Shown here: positions 1 to 15,600 of the stretch, in pieces | Numbering within the stretch: the stretch's first letter is position 1 | How the letters are laid out: the number at the start of each line of letters is the position of its first letter | NCBI GenBank assembly: GCA_014706295.1 | Contig: JACSVZ010000011.1 | Coordinates: 9,600,163-9,664,162 of the forward strand | Direction of reading: 5' to 3' | Source: Lycocorax pyrrhopterus obiensis | Taxonomy: Eukaryota; Chordata; Aves; Passeriformes; Paradisaeidae | Length of the DNA: 64,000 nt | Position numbers and translations under genes: made by a program | Notes under the pieces: generated by a model | The model's input: the letters and a program-made list of their open reading frames with translations, nothing else | Databases searched by the model: none | What the model was told of the DNA's origin: nothing

Positions 1-1826
1 TCATGGATGTTTCAATACTTCAGAAGCAGTAGATAGTATCCATATTATTTTATAAAATACAAGTATTCTATTTTGATTTTGCTACTAGAAACAATGAGGC
101 AGATTGTTGTTTACAGATGCCACACCAGCAAAGTTGTAAGGATTCGTATCGTTGTAAGTGAATGAAGCAGTGTTTTAAACCTTGCAAATGAAGAAGAAAT
201 TTTATTTCAGGATGAATGCAAAATGGCAGCCTTGATTTTGACACCACATCATTACCCACAGAAATTTTGGGACTCACTCCCCTGGCAGGATGCCAACGTT
301 TTGGAAGGTGTGTATTGCCCAGCACCAGAAGCATTATTCACCATGGACAACAGCAGCTCTCGGAGGTTATGGGTTGAGTCACTGAGCATAAAGGAGATGG
401 ACAGTTGGACCAGATGCAGCAATTTGGGTCAGCCTCTGACCACACGTCAGTAAGCACATAAGGTATCCCAGTTCCATCTAAGAGAAAACTGCTGTGTGTG
501 TGTGCACAAGGGTAGGGATACGTGCAGAGAGAGAATGTTCTGTCAGCAAAAGATAACGTTTTGGAAGACTTTCATGGAATACTGGACCACTAGGTAACAT
601 GTACTATCTACGTCAAGTTTATACTTGAGACTTTCTGTTCATATTTTTAGAACAGATTTGAGATTAGTGACTATTATAGAATAGTACAGTCGCAATCAGC
701 TTTTTGAGACAGATTACAGTGTTTTCTTATTTTGAGTAGTTCACGTCTTCTGGAGGTGGGTTAATTTCCTGCTAGGTTCTGCCTACAAATTTGCTAGGAC
801 ATGTCTTCATGGACTTGTAAAAAGCCACCCAGGAAGTGTCAGCCTTGGCAACCTCGGCCACCAAAATCTGCTACACAACAGTTATTTCTCTCCATTTCTT
901 CCCCATCAGGATTCTCTATCACACCTTATCAGGATCCTGCAATAACCTGGAGGAAATGGAGGCCCTGTTGAAAACTAAAGGAGTTCCTGTAGGGGATTCC
1001 ATGCCAGAAAGCTGAATTTGCTTACAACCACACCACTGATGAGCAACAAGCCAACAGACAGGAGCACAAAACTTTAAAGTATAAAGTACCCAGCTTTGCT
1101 GTCACATTCCCAATCCTGAATTTTAGGCAAATGAATAATCTCGTTAGTGGTTCATTAATTACTGAATCTGTTCATAAATATGTGTACAATCATACATGTG
1201 ACAGTCTTTTCATATTTAAAATTTTAAAGCTTCTAATTCAGGGGACCATTTAGATTCCAATTTTTGAGTCTCAAACATGTGCCACACTAATTGTTATATA
1301 TATCCTTATATAAGTGAGGCTATGCCTGTATATGTACGTACACATACGCATTCTCTAACTCTGCTTAGAGCCAAAAAAAATCTCAGTGGGATAAAATACT
1401 TGAGCAAGATCCGAAAGAAAAATAGACATTTATATTTTATTCATATAGCCTCAATATCCATCAGACACACTGTTTGCAGATAGTACAGATTTAAAAGTTT
1501 TGGAAAAGCAATTAGAATGGAAACATTTGAAGTTACTTTAAAAGCTTTCAGCCAAGCAAATAAAAACTTTGACAATAACAATAAAAAGCACTGACTTAAT
1601 CTCTGTGATTCCAGCCAAACTCTTTAATATGAACTCCTTCAGTGAATTCCACAGCCAAAAGCTGTAACTGAATGATATTTTGCAAAGTATGATACTGAAC
1701 GAGTCTTAGGAACAGTAGTGAAAGGAATATTTAATGGTCTCATGTTAGACATTTTCAGATCTCTTAAGAAGGACACATTCTATAAATGTTTTTATACGCA
1801 AGAAGTAACTTTGTATGAATATGCAG

Positions 1827-1852
1827 AGTTTTATTCTGCAGTTTTATTCTGC
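1827..1852. repeat. 13-bp tandem duplication
   Basis: Two perfect adjacent copies of AGTTTTATTCTGC. This is a short slippage-type duplication with no evident function. Confidence 0.9.
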
Positions 1853-4800
1853 TGACTGACAGTCAAGGCAATTCAATATATGCCAGACTTTTAATGCTAT
1901 TTATTCCATATTTAAATGCATGCATATTAAAAGGTGGTTCAAAGAGCAGTCCTGGTCCTAATATTTATACAAGATTAAGGTGTTATAAAATTAGTCTGAA
2001 TCTTGAAAGTGTTCTCCAAGACAAACATACCAACAATTTTGCTGTTACATGTTCCAAGAGTTTCAATTTACTATTTTGACTCTTTGTAGACAAGAATGTC
2101 TGTCCACAGTCTGCGGAGCTGTGCCTTCAAAGGTAATAAAATAGACACTCTAACATAGATTCTGGGTGTATCTCTGTGTCTTCCTACATATGCTAAGACT
2201 ACTTCTCCTCTGTACAGGGCTAACACAAATATTAAACTTAGACCAACCCACTGAGTTTCACGTTAAAAAGGCTCTACAAGATCTACAGATGTTACTTCAC
2301 ATAGTTCTGAAGTACATTCCCTATCATCACACCCTGGTGTTGCCTGAAGCTTGAGACACAGAAAGAGACCAGATGTTAAGATATTCAGTTACAAAGCCAA
2401 GGAGAGGCCACTGTAGTTTAAGTCTTTGTTTAAAAATACATTAATATTTAAAGAACATGTTTTCTTGCTTTGTTTTCTAACCTAGATATGTTTGCAGTGA
2501 TGAACTACGAAATTATTTTCACAACCACTCTCATGAGCACATACTTGTTGCTGCAATAAACCAGATTAGACATAAATGTCATGGAAGGAAAATATTGCTA
2601 AAATGCAAAAAGAACTTACTTATATTGCTCCTGTTTGTATGTATTTTTCTACAACTTTGTGGCAATTCTGATTCCACATGAGCAAAGGACTTCTCACACA
2701 TGCAGTTTTCACCTCACCCATTTGGTGTATGTAATTTATGAGTTACATTACTCTAAACAGCTGAAATTCTACATAAGATTTCATTTCTGATGACATCTGA
2801 GGACATATGGCAGTTAAAATATGCTCTTTTTACACAACTGCTCTAAAGAATGACACAAGGGTAAAGCAAAATGGATCCTTTTCCATGGTCCTGTGAGAAG
2901 ATGCAAATGTTTCTCCATGACATTTACCAAACAAAGATCAGAATGGCCTCCAACACACCACAAAATAATTTGAAAAAAAGATCCAAACCAAATCTGTGGA
3001 CCTGATTCTGGGGCTGTCTCTCCAGTCTGGTTCCCCAGCCCTGCACAGGTTGTGGCAGGAGCACCGATGACACGGAGCACTGGTGCCATGGCTGGAGCCA
3101 CCGCCTCATGCCCGGCTCATGGACAGGAGTCCTCCAGCACCCTTGGGACCCGAGAGCCAGCGAGGTCCTGAGAGGGAGCAGCCCTAATGCACCAAGGACA
3201 GCATTAAGGGCCCTTCTTCAACTCCCCTCCTACACCTCTGAGCACCCCTCTACCCTCAACAGTTCAGCTGCTGCCAGGCATATGCTTATAGGGCTTTTGT
3301 TTGGTTGGGTTTCTTCAGGCAGACATGCATAAACACAGAACTGGTTTTGCCATATGAACATTTCTGTTTCCCTTTCCTCTTTGAGGCATTAAATTCATAC
3401 AATCAAGCTGTTAATCATGTCTACCCCCCCATTTATTTTATATAAACTGTCTAAGCATTGAACCTAAGCATTTCTTAGCATAATGACAACATTTTATACT
3501 TAGGATCCCAAGAAATACTTTTACATCACTATATTCAAGAATACTGTAACATTTTCACACACGAATTTAAAGTGATGTGATTATACTGCAATTGGGGCTG
3601 TAAGTAGCTTTTCTTACAATCTTATATCAAATTTCACTCACTTCAGTGAAAATTGTAAATTTCATTCTAGACTGTGAATCAGCTCTACTACACTAGCAAA
3701 TTATATCAAGTTTTAAATGTAAAATTGATAGAGAAAGGGTGAAGCAGATGTAGACATTTTATAATAATCATAATGGAGGATCAGTAAAGATACTTTCAGG
3801 CTAAAATCAGTACATGCATGAAATCTTAAATACCTCAACTCTCAGCCATATTGATACCATGAGTTCCTGCATTTTTTAATGAAATTAAATACTTTCCACT
3901 TTAGAAGCACTAATCATAACCAAATAGATAAACAGCAGTTTTTTAAGGTCTCCATTGAATCTACTTCACCATGTGCAAAGCTGTACAAAGCAAGTCTATC
4001 GGAAAGACAGCCTGTGGGATGTAACTACTCTTATTACACACATACCCCAGTGAGAAACTGAGGAAAGCCACCCAGAAATGCCCCAACCCCAGCGCCAGAG
4101 GTGGTGTCAGTTACCCTCGAATGTTCCTCAGGCAATGACATTTTTCAGTTTGGAAAAATTACATGTGTTAATATAACATAGATCACATGTGTATTTGGTA
4201 AACAGGCACGTAACACATCACTTCCTCCTGTTTCTTTATTTCACATCAACCTGAAACCTGGAGGATTTCTCCACTATTTTTAGTTGGGGCAATTTAGTTG
4301 ATTACAAGTCCCACAGCAGGGAGGCCTCTGGAGAGTCTTCAGCAACATCTGACTTTATTTAAACATGCAAGATGGAATTGGATGCAATGCTCTGAAATAA
4401 CAGTACAAGAGAATTAAATTTAAGAGTAGAATAATCCCTCATGGTGGTTTGTATTCCTAATTTATGCCACAGAGACTAATCAAGCTTAATTTATCTATCT
4501 TTAGCTTCCCACTGTTTCATTCCAACCTAAAGGCAACGTTTTGGGCAGCAGAAACTTTATTTTGTAGGTGAGTAACCTACTTTAATTGCATTTTTATCCA
4601 TTACTACAGTCTAGCATTTTCTTCACTTAATTGGGTCACTGTATTTCTTCTTGAAAGTGGGCACAGAAATTACTTCTGATATTGATTGCAGCCCCTGAGG
4701 TTCAGCTGAGAGTTGAGGACACACAAAGGGTACACAGCAAATTCCATTTATGACAAATGAAATGAATAAAGTTTCAGTCAAACCTTCATATTAGGAAAAT

Positions 4801-7800
4801 CCTGATGTTAAAATATGGAGATTCTCTATTAAGCATCTCGCACATGCAGGGCTGGAAATGCCTGGCACCATCGTAAAAACCAGGCCTCTCAAGTCTTCAG
4901 GTGATCTTCAGCATTGATGTGTCAAAATACTAATGAGTAATTAGTGTTAGAATTAAGTGCATATTAAAAAGCACACCAGTAATTCCTTCTCGTAATTTTC
5001 AGATGCCATAGAAAAAACAAAGTTTTTAAAGATAAAACTAAAAATGGTAATAAAACCTCACTTGAACAGTCAAGTACTACCCTTCATGTCTTGATGTAAG
5101 CAAGCACGAGCTTTGATACATGCAAATTCTTGCGTTTCTTTTCTCGAAGTATGAGACACCAGATCCTAGTGGCATTTCTGCTGCCAAGCTGTTCCACAGC
5201 TCACAACTCACACTCTGAATATATTCTCCTACTTTAGTGGACTGAGATAATTCAGTCTCATGCTATTCATATCAAAGATGTGCAAGAAGTTGAATACTTC
5301 TTAGTTGAATTTAAAATGATCAGATGTAGCTTTAGCATGACTTCAAAGTAGATGCATGAATTGTAATCATAATCAGTAGATGTATAAAAGCTGTAATCTC
5401 TTCATGAACTTTCTTTGTCTAAATGTTCAGCAATATTCAAGATATTCCTAGGGATACCTGTTAATTCCAAGCCAGGTTCATAACTGGAGGTCAAATGGGG
5501 AGAGTCACAAGCTTATATCCATGTAGCACTCTCTTTCCTTTTCAGCTGATGACATGACCTGAGCTCTACCAAAAACATTTCTTTGGGTGTCTCTGAGATA
5601 GTATTTTTGATACAGAAACCACTCTGAAAGAACCAAATAATACTTCGCACCATAACCACGGGCTTCTGGGAGGCAGATGCCTGCTACACCTAGCTGCAAG
5701 CTCCTGGGAGTTCTCTCAATTTTATTTTATTTCTTGAACCTTACCATTCCATCCCACTTTCAAAATGGAAAATTCCTCAGAGATCAGAAACCTTTGGGCA
5801 GTAAAAGTGAGTCCTGGAGTCAGGGCAAAATCCTGTATATTCAGGGTTTTGTTTCCCAAATACCCAGGGCTACAGCTGTTTGATTACTATATTATATTTT
5901 GGATCACACAATAACTTTAGCCAAGTTTTACAACACAGACATATTATGCTTCTGTGATATCAAAGTTGCATGAGGGCTCAGAACTACAAATCCCACATCC
6001 AGTTCTGGTGAGCCAGTGAAATGATGCAAAACCATGCAAAGTAGCACAAAACATCCAAATTGCTCTGCCTGTTCACAGCAAGAACAAATCACAGGAAATC
6101 CACTCGGTTGGTTTCTGCACCTGCCAAACTGGGGTGATTTTGCTCTACCATAAAGTTTCTCACTCACTTTTTCTACCTGAATTGGGAAACACTGCACACT
6201 GTTAGTGTGAATGCAATGGAGAAGGCAGGAATAGGGCAAAAGCACCTGATGTTCTGGCAGCTTTTTGCCACCAAAAGAGGAAAATACTAACAAAGGGTGG
6301 GAACATAATGTGAGTAAAAAAATAAAAGGTATTATAAATAATTGCTTTCTCTTCATTTGTACAAGCATCTAGAACAGTTTCTGATAACATTTTATTGTCT
6401 GGTGATTTTAGATTTAGAAAACCCCAAAACCAAGCCATCCTCACACTAATGGTTTTGCCTGTAATTGCTTGCCTGATCTGCCCTGGAATTATAGCAGTTT
6501 TTCAGTGAAAGAGATTTCTTCTGTTAATCAAAACAAAGCTGCTCAACTGTATTTTCAAAACCGGTGAAGAACAATAATTGTATTTTAATAGAAGAAGTGA
6601 GTTGTCAAATACAATACACATAGTCTGGTTTGAAGAGGAATAAGAAGATACACAAGGGGTATAAAATGCTGTACAAGTGCTGGGTACTAGGAGGCAGAGA
6701 AAGGGTGGAATAAAGATCCATAGAAAAGTATAGTAAGACAATGACTACCAGAGCAGGATAATAAAAATTAACTTATCAGATAGACAAGGAAAAGATAAAC
6801 TGAAAGCTGGTAAGAGACAAGTGAGATTAAAATAAGTTTTGAAGAAAGATTAACAGAGCAAAGGAAAAATAGTCAAAATATAAAGAAAAATATTTATAAT
6901 ATTTTGTAATATCTTGTAAAGCATAATTTCGAGAGCATCTAGTAACAATTCAAAGCACACATTTTTAAGCACTTCCATATAAATGCCATTTTTTCATATT
7001 TTCAAAAAATGGCCAGCTTGTAACAGCAAATATGAAATTTAAATTAATCTCATAATTCCACACCACCAGTAAAGAGGTTTAGAGCAAAGAGGTCTCTTTC
7101 CTTTGTCCCCCACACAATCTTACAGGTTTTCCCTTTCCGAAACATGGAACAGTTGTCCTTGTCCAAGCTCACACACATCCACGGGAAATTCTGGGTAACA
7201 TGCTGTGATGACCCTTCACACATTTCCACGTGGGACCTTCCTTAGCACCACTGAAACCACCAAGGACAATTCTAAGTGGCACAGGAAGCTCTTCAGTGCT
7301 GTAACCTCACCTTCGTCCAACCTTACAGACAAAGCGCTGATCGTAAGAAAGCCTTCTGCTTCTCTTTACATACCAAACCCCCCAACCCTCATGCCTCTCA
7401 TCAAATCAAAATTCAAAAAATAATTTGTATAAGAATTACCTAGGAAAAACAGAAACCTGCTGTGGTATTTACCAGGGAGAAAAAACACTGAAGGGTTATT
7501 TGCCAACATAAATCAGGCTGTGCCATTTGATTCAGATGGTGGTGCTGGTTTTGTGCCATTTTCCACTAAATGGAATATCAGCTGTAGCTAAAATAACTAC
7601 TATAAAAAAATAAAAGGGTTTTCAATCTTCACGTCAACATATAAATATATCATCTTCTGAGACAAGGAAAAAGGTTTTGTCATATTGTTACCCCATGCAT
7701 GTGTGAAAGGGGGACTAAGGAGTATAAACTCTTCACCATTCTCCATTGTAACTTCTCTTTCTACAGTGTTCACTCTTCCTATGTTTTCCTTCATAAACAT

Positions 7801-9616
7801 GAATTTAGGGAAATTCAGGCCCCTTTCCAGTCTCTTCCTCCCCTCAGAAGCACAACCCATGCTACTGGCTCAGTTTGCTTCAAAGATGTGGAATAGTGTT
7901 CAGCTTGTGAGTATCACAGCCCTTCAACTTCATTAATAGATTTTTTTTTTTTATCAAAATCTTAAAGTGACAACTTCACACACTCCCCGCACCAGAAGTT
8001 CCCAGGTCATCTAAAGAGTCATCAACATTTAGAATGGTCATCATCAACAATGAAGGAGATTCACAGCATTTCCTGCTTCCAAAAAACAGTTATATGCCAT
8101 ATAACAAGAAAATGGTTATATCAGCAGCAATGGGAACCAAACTAAAAGGCACTCCAGGGACTCAAAGTCCTGATGTCAGCACTGCCACCAGCAGAAATGA
8201 TGCTAAGTGACCTCAAGTCCCAGAGAATATCTCAGTGTGCATCATGCTTCAAACTTCCACCCACTTGCTTATTTAGTTATTTGCTCTGTAATTCGGTACA
8301 CCTCTGCTTATGCTGATACAACTTTTTTCAGGTCCCACTGCAAAAAATGAAACACAGAATTTGGGGAGGTAAACGCAATTAAAGATTCTTTTTCACGTGG
8401 GGCAGAAATGAAGAGTAGGTGAAAGAACACCTTGAACTAACACCAATGACAAACATAGCACACTGTGAAACCACACATTTATTTACCAATAGAAATGGTC
8501 AAATTTTAAGTATTCATCTCACTTTCTATAGGGGACTTTTTAAAAAAAGTCAGCTTTTACACCGAAGCTGAATCATTAGAGAGATGGCCTGGAAGGGACA
8601 TGCTGGACATGTACGAATCTGACTTACTCACTGAAGTACATCATCGATTCTGTGTAAAACTGAGCCCTGACTAAGGAAAAAGAAATGCACATGACCTAAT
8701 GGAAGCAGTGATTATTAAGATTTATATAACCTCCAGATAAAATTATACTTCGCTGTCATGCACTAGCAAGAAGCTTACAGGACAGAAGCAGGATTAGTTC
8801 AGGACAAGGGAAATTATTCATATAATAGTTAAAGCTTAAGACAAGAGATCTGGCGTATATCACGTTGATGTTTCAGATAAGAGACGGCATTATAACAGGT
8901 TATAGCTGCAAAAATAATTCTGATTGGCATATCATTTATACTAACTACTGCTTGGAACCCACCCAGAATATGCAGCATACTATAAACTGTTAGGAAATAT
9001 ATCTGTGTATTGTTCAATATTTACAATGTGCTTTATTTTGTAAATATAAGACCTGGCAGAAAAATGTAGAGTATTAAAAATAGTTCTGCTTAAAAAGAAT
9101 GCCCCTTTTTCCTATAAAAAGAAGTATTTCACTAACAGTAGTTTGTAATTTTGTTCAAAAATGTTCACAGCAGAGCTAAATAAACTTTCAATGAGGAAAA
9201 TTTGATTGCTTTGTTCAGCTGCTCAAACAGATTTCTATCTCTACTTATTTGCATATTTCTGAATATTCTCTTTCAGGCCCACACCATTTTTGTTAGCAAA
9301 ATCAATTTTCTGTTGGACAAAAAGTGAGATTTGCTCTAAAGATTTTAAGCTTTTAAATAAACATGAACTGAATGGTGTAAAGAGCTCTCCTTTTAAGAAA
9401 AGATTCTTGCTGTTTGGAAAGAAAAGAATTCTTTGCATTCACAGGTATCAATTGACAGCAACAGATTTTTACATGAAGAGAGAAAAAAATATACAAGGGC
9501 AAAACAAAAAGAGCTGCAATGTAATTATGTAGCTGTAACACAGACTGATGCTAAGTTTCATTTTTGAAGAACATGTCCATATACAAAACATAAAAAATAT
9601 TAAATTCTGATATAAA

Positions 9617-9640
9617 AGCTTTATTATTAGCTTTATTATT
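9617..9640. repeat. 12-bp tandem duplication
   Basis: Two perfect adjacent copies of AGCTTTATTATT in AT-rich sequence. Confidence 0.85.
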
Positions 9641-12600
9641 GATTTTCCAAAGCTCAAAGAATACTCATGATTATGAAATTGTATCCTCTGCATCTGAAGA
9701 GAAGGATTGTTCTAAAATCCAACAGTTCTGCAGAATCCTCAGCAAATACCAAGCAAACACAATTTTTCCTAGGTCTGTTCAGCTCTGCTAATAGTTATTG
9801 TTTGCACAACTGTAACTAAGTACATTACCAACTAGTTGTTCAATCTATATAAATTTAAGAAACACACATTGCCAAGGAGTGACTCATATATCAGTCTATT
9901 ATATGCTACAGAGCTGACTGTATTAAACAAATCACTTTCCCTACAGCTGAAGAATAGAAGCTATATACAGAGCAGAGGTTATTGTCTAATTTAAATCTTG
10001 GCTCCCTTCCCAGAGCTGTACAAGATTCCAATTTGTGGAAATGTTACTCTCTGCTACTGCCAGAAAGGCTACAGAAAATGGTATTGGGTGCCTTCCAGAA
10101 ATATGTCTGCAAAATGCCAATCAACAAGTCACTAAAGATTAACAGTATGACTGTACCAAATTAATTTAAATTATAGAAACATATGGCTAGGATGTTTGCA
10201 CTGCACTTAACACAACACCTGCTTCACAAACAGCGAAGTTTCCTTCCACAGTATAAAATAATATATGTCAAACACCTTGAACCCGAGTCCTATAAATCGA
10301 AAAAAAAATCAGTTCATAAACAGTAACCACAGGGTACCACTATCAGCTACAAGCCACCATTTTGTAATGGTTAAATCCCTTATTTATTTTAAATTCTACA
10401 CCAACCCAGACTAGGTAGTCTTTTCCGATCACAGAGAAAGTAATTAGCGACAACAGAAATTAAGAAAAAAAGATGACAGAAATAAACATCTTTATATTCC
10501 ATTTTAGAAACCCAATATTTCAAGTTGATTTTGCCAGAATACTTCCAGACTTATAATAGTCCTTCAAATACAGTGTTATTGTGCCTTCCCTCTCTCTCTC
10601 TCTCCCCGTCATTGACATTCTTAAGCAAAAGCCTCTCCTGAAAGGCTCTATAAGCTCACAGAAAGTTAAAAGATTAACAATCACAACCAAAAGTCAAATA
10701 TTTTATATTTCCTCAATGTGGATTTTCTATTATTTTTTAAAAACTCCTCAATATATATGATCATGTCATCAAATAAAAAATTTTAAAAATCCATGGCAGT
10801 CTCAGAAATATTTACACATTAGGGTATGCCATATTTCAGCTGAAGAGGAAGGGAGCTGTTTTATGTTTCTCTCCACTGCTTTTCTATTATTGCCTAGCTA
10901 ATGGAAATACATCAAACAAATGTTCTACAAGAGCAATAAATATTAAAGTTGACCTATCCATCTGGAAGAAATGAGAACAATACTGCTCACTTTTAGCCCA
11001 AATATGACACTGATAAATGAAGCTGTGAGATTCCATCACACTTTCAGCAACCTGGGCTAAGCGCCCACCACGTGATTCTTGTACCAGCAATTTTCTCCAT
11101 TCATCTTCATTAGGCAGTCACTTGACCTGCCTCCTAACATCCCTGTCAGATTTGAACCTTTAGGGGGCTGCCTGTACTTTTTAACAACACACTCTAGAAG
11201 CTTTACTCCCTTTTGGAAAAAAACATCAGATGAACATAAAAGAAGATATGAGCCATTTCTTCTGGAGAGAGAACCATGAGATGCTCGTCATGACTAAAGC
11301 AGGAGATTGCAGCACTGGATGTGTGATGGCAGCAACAGTCGTGTCCTTACAGCCCAGAACCAAACCACAGCCTGGCAGGAAGCACAAGTGGGCAAAGCCA
11401 TCACCCTTTCAGCCATCAAAACACAATTACACATTCGAATCAGAATGTGTGTAACCGCCTGCCACAGATGGAATGCCCTCCACTTCGCCCCTCAAGCACT
11501 GCTTGAAGAAAGCTGGAACAGGCAGCCAGAGCATCCTTTACCCAGCAGAGTAAGAATGCTTCATCACATTAGCAGTGTTACATTACACCCCTGTTATTTT
11601 CTTTTCCAACAGTAACAGCACAAATTTGATTATTCTGTAATAGTGAAAATGAATACCAATTCAACATGAATTTGCCAGTGTAATAAAAAGCTCCTAACAG
11701 AATTTTTAGCGACTTCCTTGAAAAACTTCATAACTTTATGATCACTTAGGGAAATCAGAAAGGCTAGAATCACCAAAAGGCATTAAGCTTTTGACATTAA
11801 AACTATCTCAGACATTCATGCAATTGCAATACCTTCATTAGGGTAGTTCTGCAATGTTTATCTGACAAGCATCTGATGTATTGACTCCTTTTCTATTGCA
11901 TACAAGCCGCTTATCTTTCTTGTTTCAAAGAAGTCTTTAGAATTATAAATATTGCAGACTGTCATGGTAATGTAGCAATTAAAATATACCCACATAGATT
12001 TCTTTTAGGCAGTAGGTTCTTCAACCCTTTTTCATGTTGATCAGGTCTTACATGAGTGGTTCCATACAGCTGCTAAGCACACCAGGGACTTACTCATCCA
12101 GGAAAACGTTGCTGAATTCAAGTAAAGATTACAGAATCAAACACAAAATAGGTACTCCTGATACAGGTTTGAGATGGATTTCACTGTGATCACCAAAACA
12201 TGAACAGACATGACTTTTACACAAACCAAACAGAGTCCTTTCATGGACAGGTACTGTAGTCATGCTAAGCGGGATTTACACCACTAAAATTTTTACTTTT
12301 CTTTTTTAAAGCAATCAAACATCTTACTCTCTGTCATAATTTCAATGGGTTCTGCAAGTATCAGAAACTTTGCTGAAAACATGAAAATATTCCCAAAAGT
12401 ATGGACAAGAAAATCTACTGGGAGATGTGGCATTTAAAATCAAGACCTCATATAGGTGTATTTATGGTAGATACATTTTCATTTCTTGACCACAGAACAT
12501 ACTACAGGTAGTAAGGGTTGTGCTTCCATGCACAGTATAAGGAATGCTTGAGTCTAAACTGGAATGCTGATCTCAGCTTCTTTGTAATCACTATTACATA

Positions 12601-15600
12601 TTCCTACATCAGCATTAGAGCAATTGCACAACAATCCCTGGCAAGACTTTCAGCAGGCTTTTCTGAGATACAGACAATTCACAAGAAAGCCATCAGTGGC
12701 ATTAGGTTTCACCTGAGCCAGTATTACATTGTATTGGTATTACCTGCCTTATCATCTGTGACTGCAAATGCTTTTATCAACACACACTGAGCCTCTCTTT
12801 GGAAAGAAAAAAATGGGACGGGCTCTCTCTTGCTTGTCTGAGATGCTGAAGATTTCAGTTGCTCTGCATCAATTCCAAGCTCAAATTTTGTCACATTTCC
12901 TTCACTGATGACATGGCCTCAGTCATTTTCTCTGAATGAACAGATTATTGTCAAGAATGAACAAATGTCTCTGTGATGACAGAGATCTTCACAAGGGATT
13001 TTCACAAGTGGGTCAGTCTGTAACTGCTGCAGAGAGTTGATTCTCAACACAAAGCAACTTGGAAAGATGAGCTTGTAGATCCAATGGTTCTCAAAATCAC
13101 CCACAATCTGACAATTCTCTTTGTCTGAGGTGACTTCCTCCAAAAGATTAATATCAAGTCAATAATGAAACAAACTGCTCTAAATGGAGTCTCTGTTTAC
13201 AGGATGACAATGACTTTTCAATATTTTACCGTAATCAGTTCCTGACGGGGGCCTGACAGTGACAAGATTAAAACAATTGTTTTGCCAAGGTTGGGAGCTA
13301 GAAAATTCAAAACACTAAACAATGAAAAAGAGAGGCCTGAGGCCGTTTTCAAAGAACTTATTAACAAAAACAAGTGAGAGAGATCTCAAGACAGCTCCCA
13401 TGTATAGCAAGAGATACAACGTACATGAAAGTCTAAGGTATGCCAGGGAAACTATCCTTAGGTCTCTGAAGACTTAAGGAAAAAAGCATCAAACCTTAAT
13501 CTGCTTTCAAGAAGCCATACATAGGGAGAATTCCTATCTGTTGGAGTTGAGGGGAAAAAAAAATCAGGCAAACAACAGATATTCCAAGAACCAGAGTCAA
13601 AGAAGTGAAGCATATTTTCATCTCTAGCTGATGTGTGCTGGGGAATGTTTCATCTGAAGTGATGACGATGTGCTGTGATAATGTCAGCTTTACCAACACC
13701 ATCATCTGTCATGCCAGAATTATTCCCTGGCTCTTGGTAATGAACAGGCTCTTCAGTTCTTTAAGACTGAGTGACACTGAAGCAACCTGTAAAAATATTT
13801 GCTAAAGACCTTCAGAAAATCAAGTAAAAGCATTCTATATTGAGTTAGGATATGCACCCATTAGCACAATATTCTAGTTGGAATTAGTCCTTTTCTGAGT
13901 AGAAACTTCAGTAAGCAGTTGTGCCTTGACCAAAGGCAACTCATCTTAAATTTCATTAACTTTTTTTTCTAAGCTACTTTCTTAACTTTATTCAGAATGC
14001 CCCCTCAAATGCAGTTCAGTCATGAACTCTATCATTCACAGTGCAGCATTGTTTGTGTCGAGTCTTTGCAGCAGGGTTATCACTACAGGTTAATGGATTT
14101 GTGTTCTGAGAAGCCATGATTAGAATAGGTGACCTGTGTTCTGCATTATACAGTGAAAAACATATCTAGCAGCATGATTGCTATCAAGTGTCAAAAGAGA
14201 TACTGAGAGCTGTGTGTACAGACAGCCCTAAACTCAGATGGTTTTATTACTCCTAGGTATTGTGCAGTGGTTAAATTTGACATGTACAAATTGCTGAAGT
14301 GAAGATTTGCAAAGTAACAGTATATATCAATGCTAATGGCTTAGTTAAGAAAATGATGTGCAGGATTTCAAGCACAGCATGAATATGCATTTAAAATATT
14401 TGTGACACTTTAATGGACATTTTCATTAGCAGAGGTTATACCAATGGCAAAAATTTGAAATTTTAGACAAGGAGTGAAGTTATTACAATAATTCCACAAA
14501 ATTCAAAGAGATAAATTCTTACTGTTGGAGAAAACATTAAAATTAAGACCCTTGAAGTCTCCTCCGAACACAGCTATCACAATAGAAAAGTCAAGAACAA
14601 ATAAAGGAGTACGTTTTCTTGTCCCTTCTGTACAATGTTTTAAGCATTGTTCAGTACAAAGTAGTAGAAAACTTAAGCTGTCATGGCTTTTCTCTTCCTC
14701 TTTATCATCACAATACATGAGCTGACATCAAGGAGAAAAACCACAGAAAACTCATTTATACCTAAAGTGGACTCTAGAGCTGCTTGCTATGCTAGCAGGG
14801 CATCAGAAATGGTCAGTAGGAAAACATTTAATAGTAACTATAACATTAGAAGGAAAAAGTAGCACATTCAAGGGAGAAGGCAAACTAATCACCCAGTGAA
14901 TACTAACTTCTGTCAGAACAAACTGCACATATGATGCAGTCTTGGACTTTCAAACCATCATATATGCACAGCTACAGCCTACCCTTCTTCAAAATTGGCC
15001 TTTTACACGTCGACTCTTTTAACAAATACAGTGATACTGCATTATGACACTGAACCCAATCAGTTATGAAATGTGCAGCAATAACAAAAGCTTGCAAGGA
15101 AAGACTTCAACGGACACATTCACAATTTAAGCACTTTCATAGCATTGTGCCTAGAAAGTCATTGACTTTCATAAGAGCTATACCTAGCATGTTTCCAGTT
15201 CCTGCAAAGGAAAGAATTCTTTCCAAGTTTTATGTTCAGTATGCTTGGGACAACCTGGGCTACGAGGAAGAGAGAATTCAGCCCATCTGCATCACCCTCA
15301 TTCACATGTATGGCTTAGAGAAGCCCAGATTTTGACAATTGTTTGTGCACTATTTCAGCTGCTTGCAGGTAGGCATTGCTGCACTCTCCTAGAGTAGCAA
15401 TGATGATGTATTCCACGTAAACACCTTCTGTCTACACAGCTGAGTTGTAACAATAAGACTTAAAAATTCATGTTCCTTTTTTTTCCTCCCCAATAACCAG
15501 CCCTGAATTGCCAAACCAGTTAGTTAAGCCAAATGTTTATTACACTTAAACAAAATTTTAAAAACCTCACACTGCTTCCCTTTAGAGGCAGCAATATATT

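Noticed and set aside
5150..5230. Possible second CR1 fragment (CTGTTCCACAGCTCACAACT-type stretch)
   Set aside because: Resembles one CR1 block only, with no supporting neighbouring blocks.
5928..6368. 146-codon minus-strand frame
   Set aside because: No recognisable domain, no splice context, ordinary AT-rich composition; the first codon in the open frame is not a clear ATG in good context.
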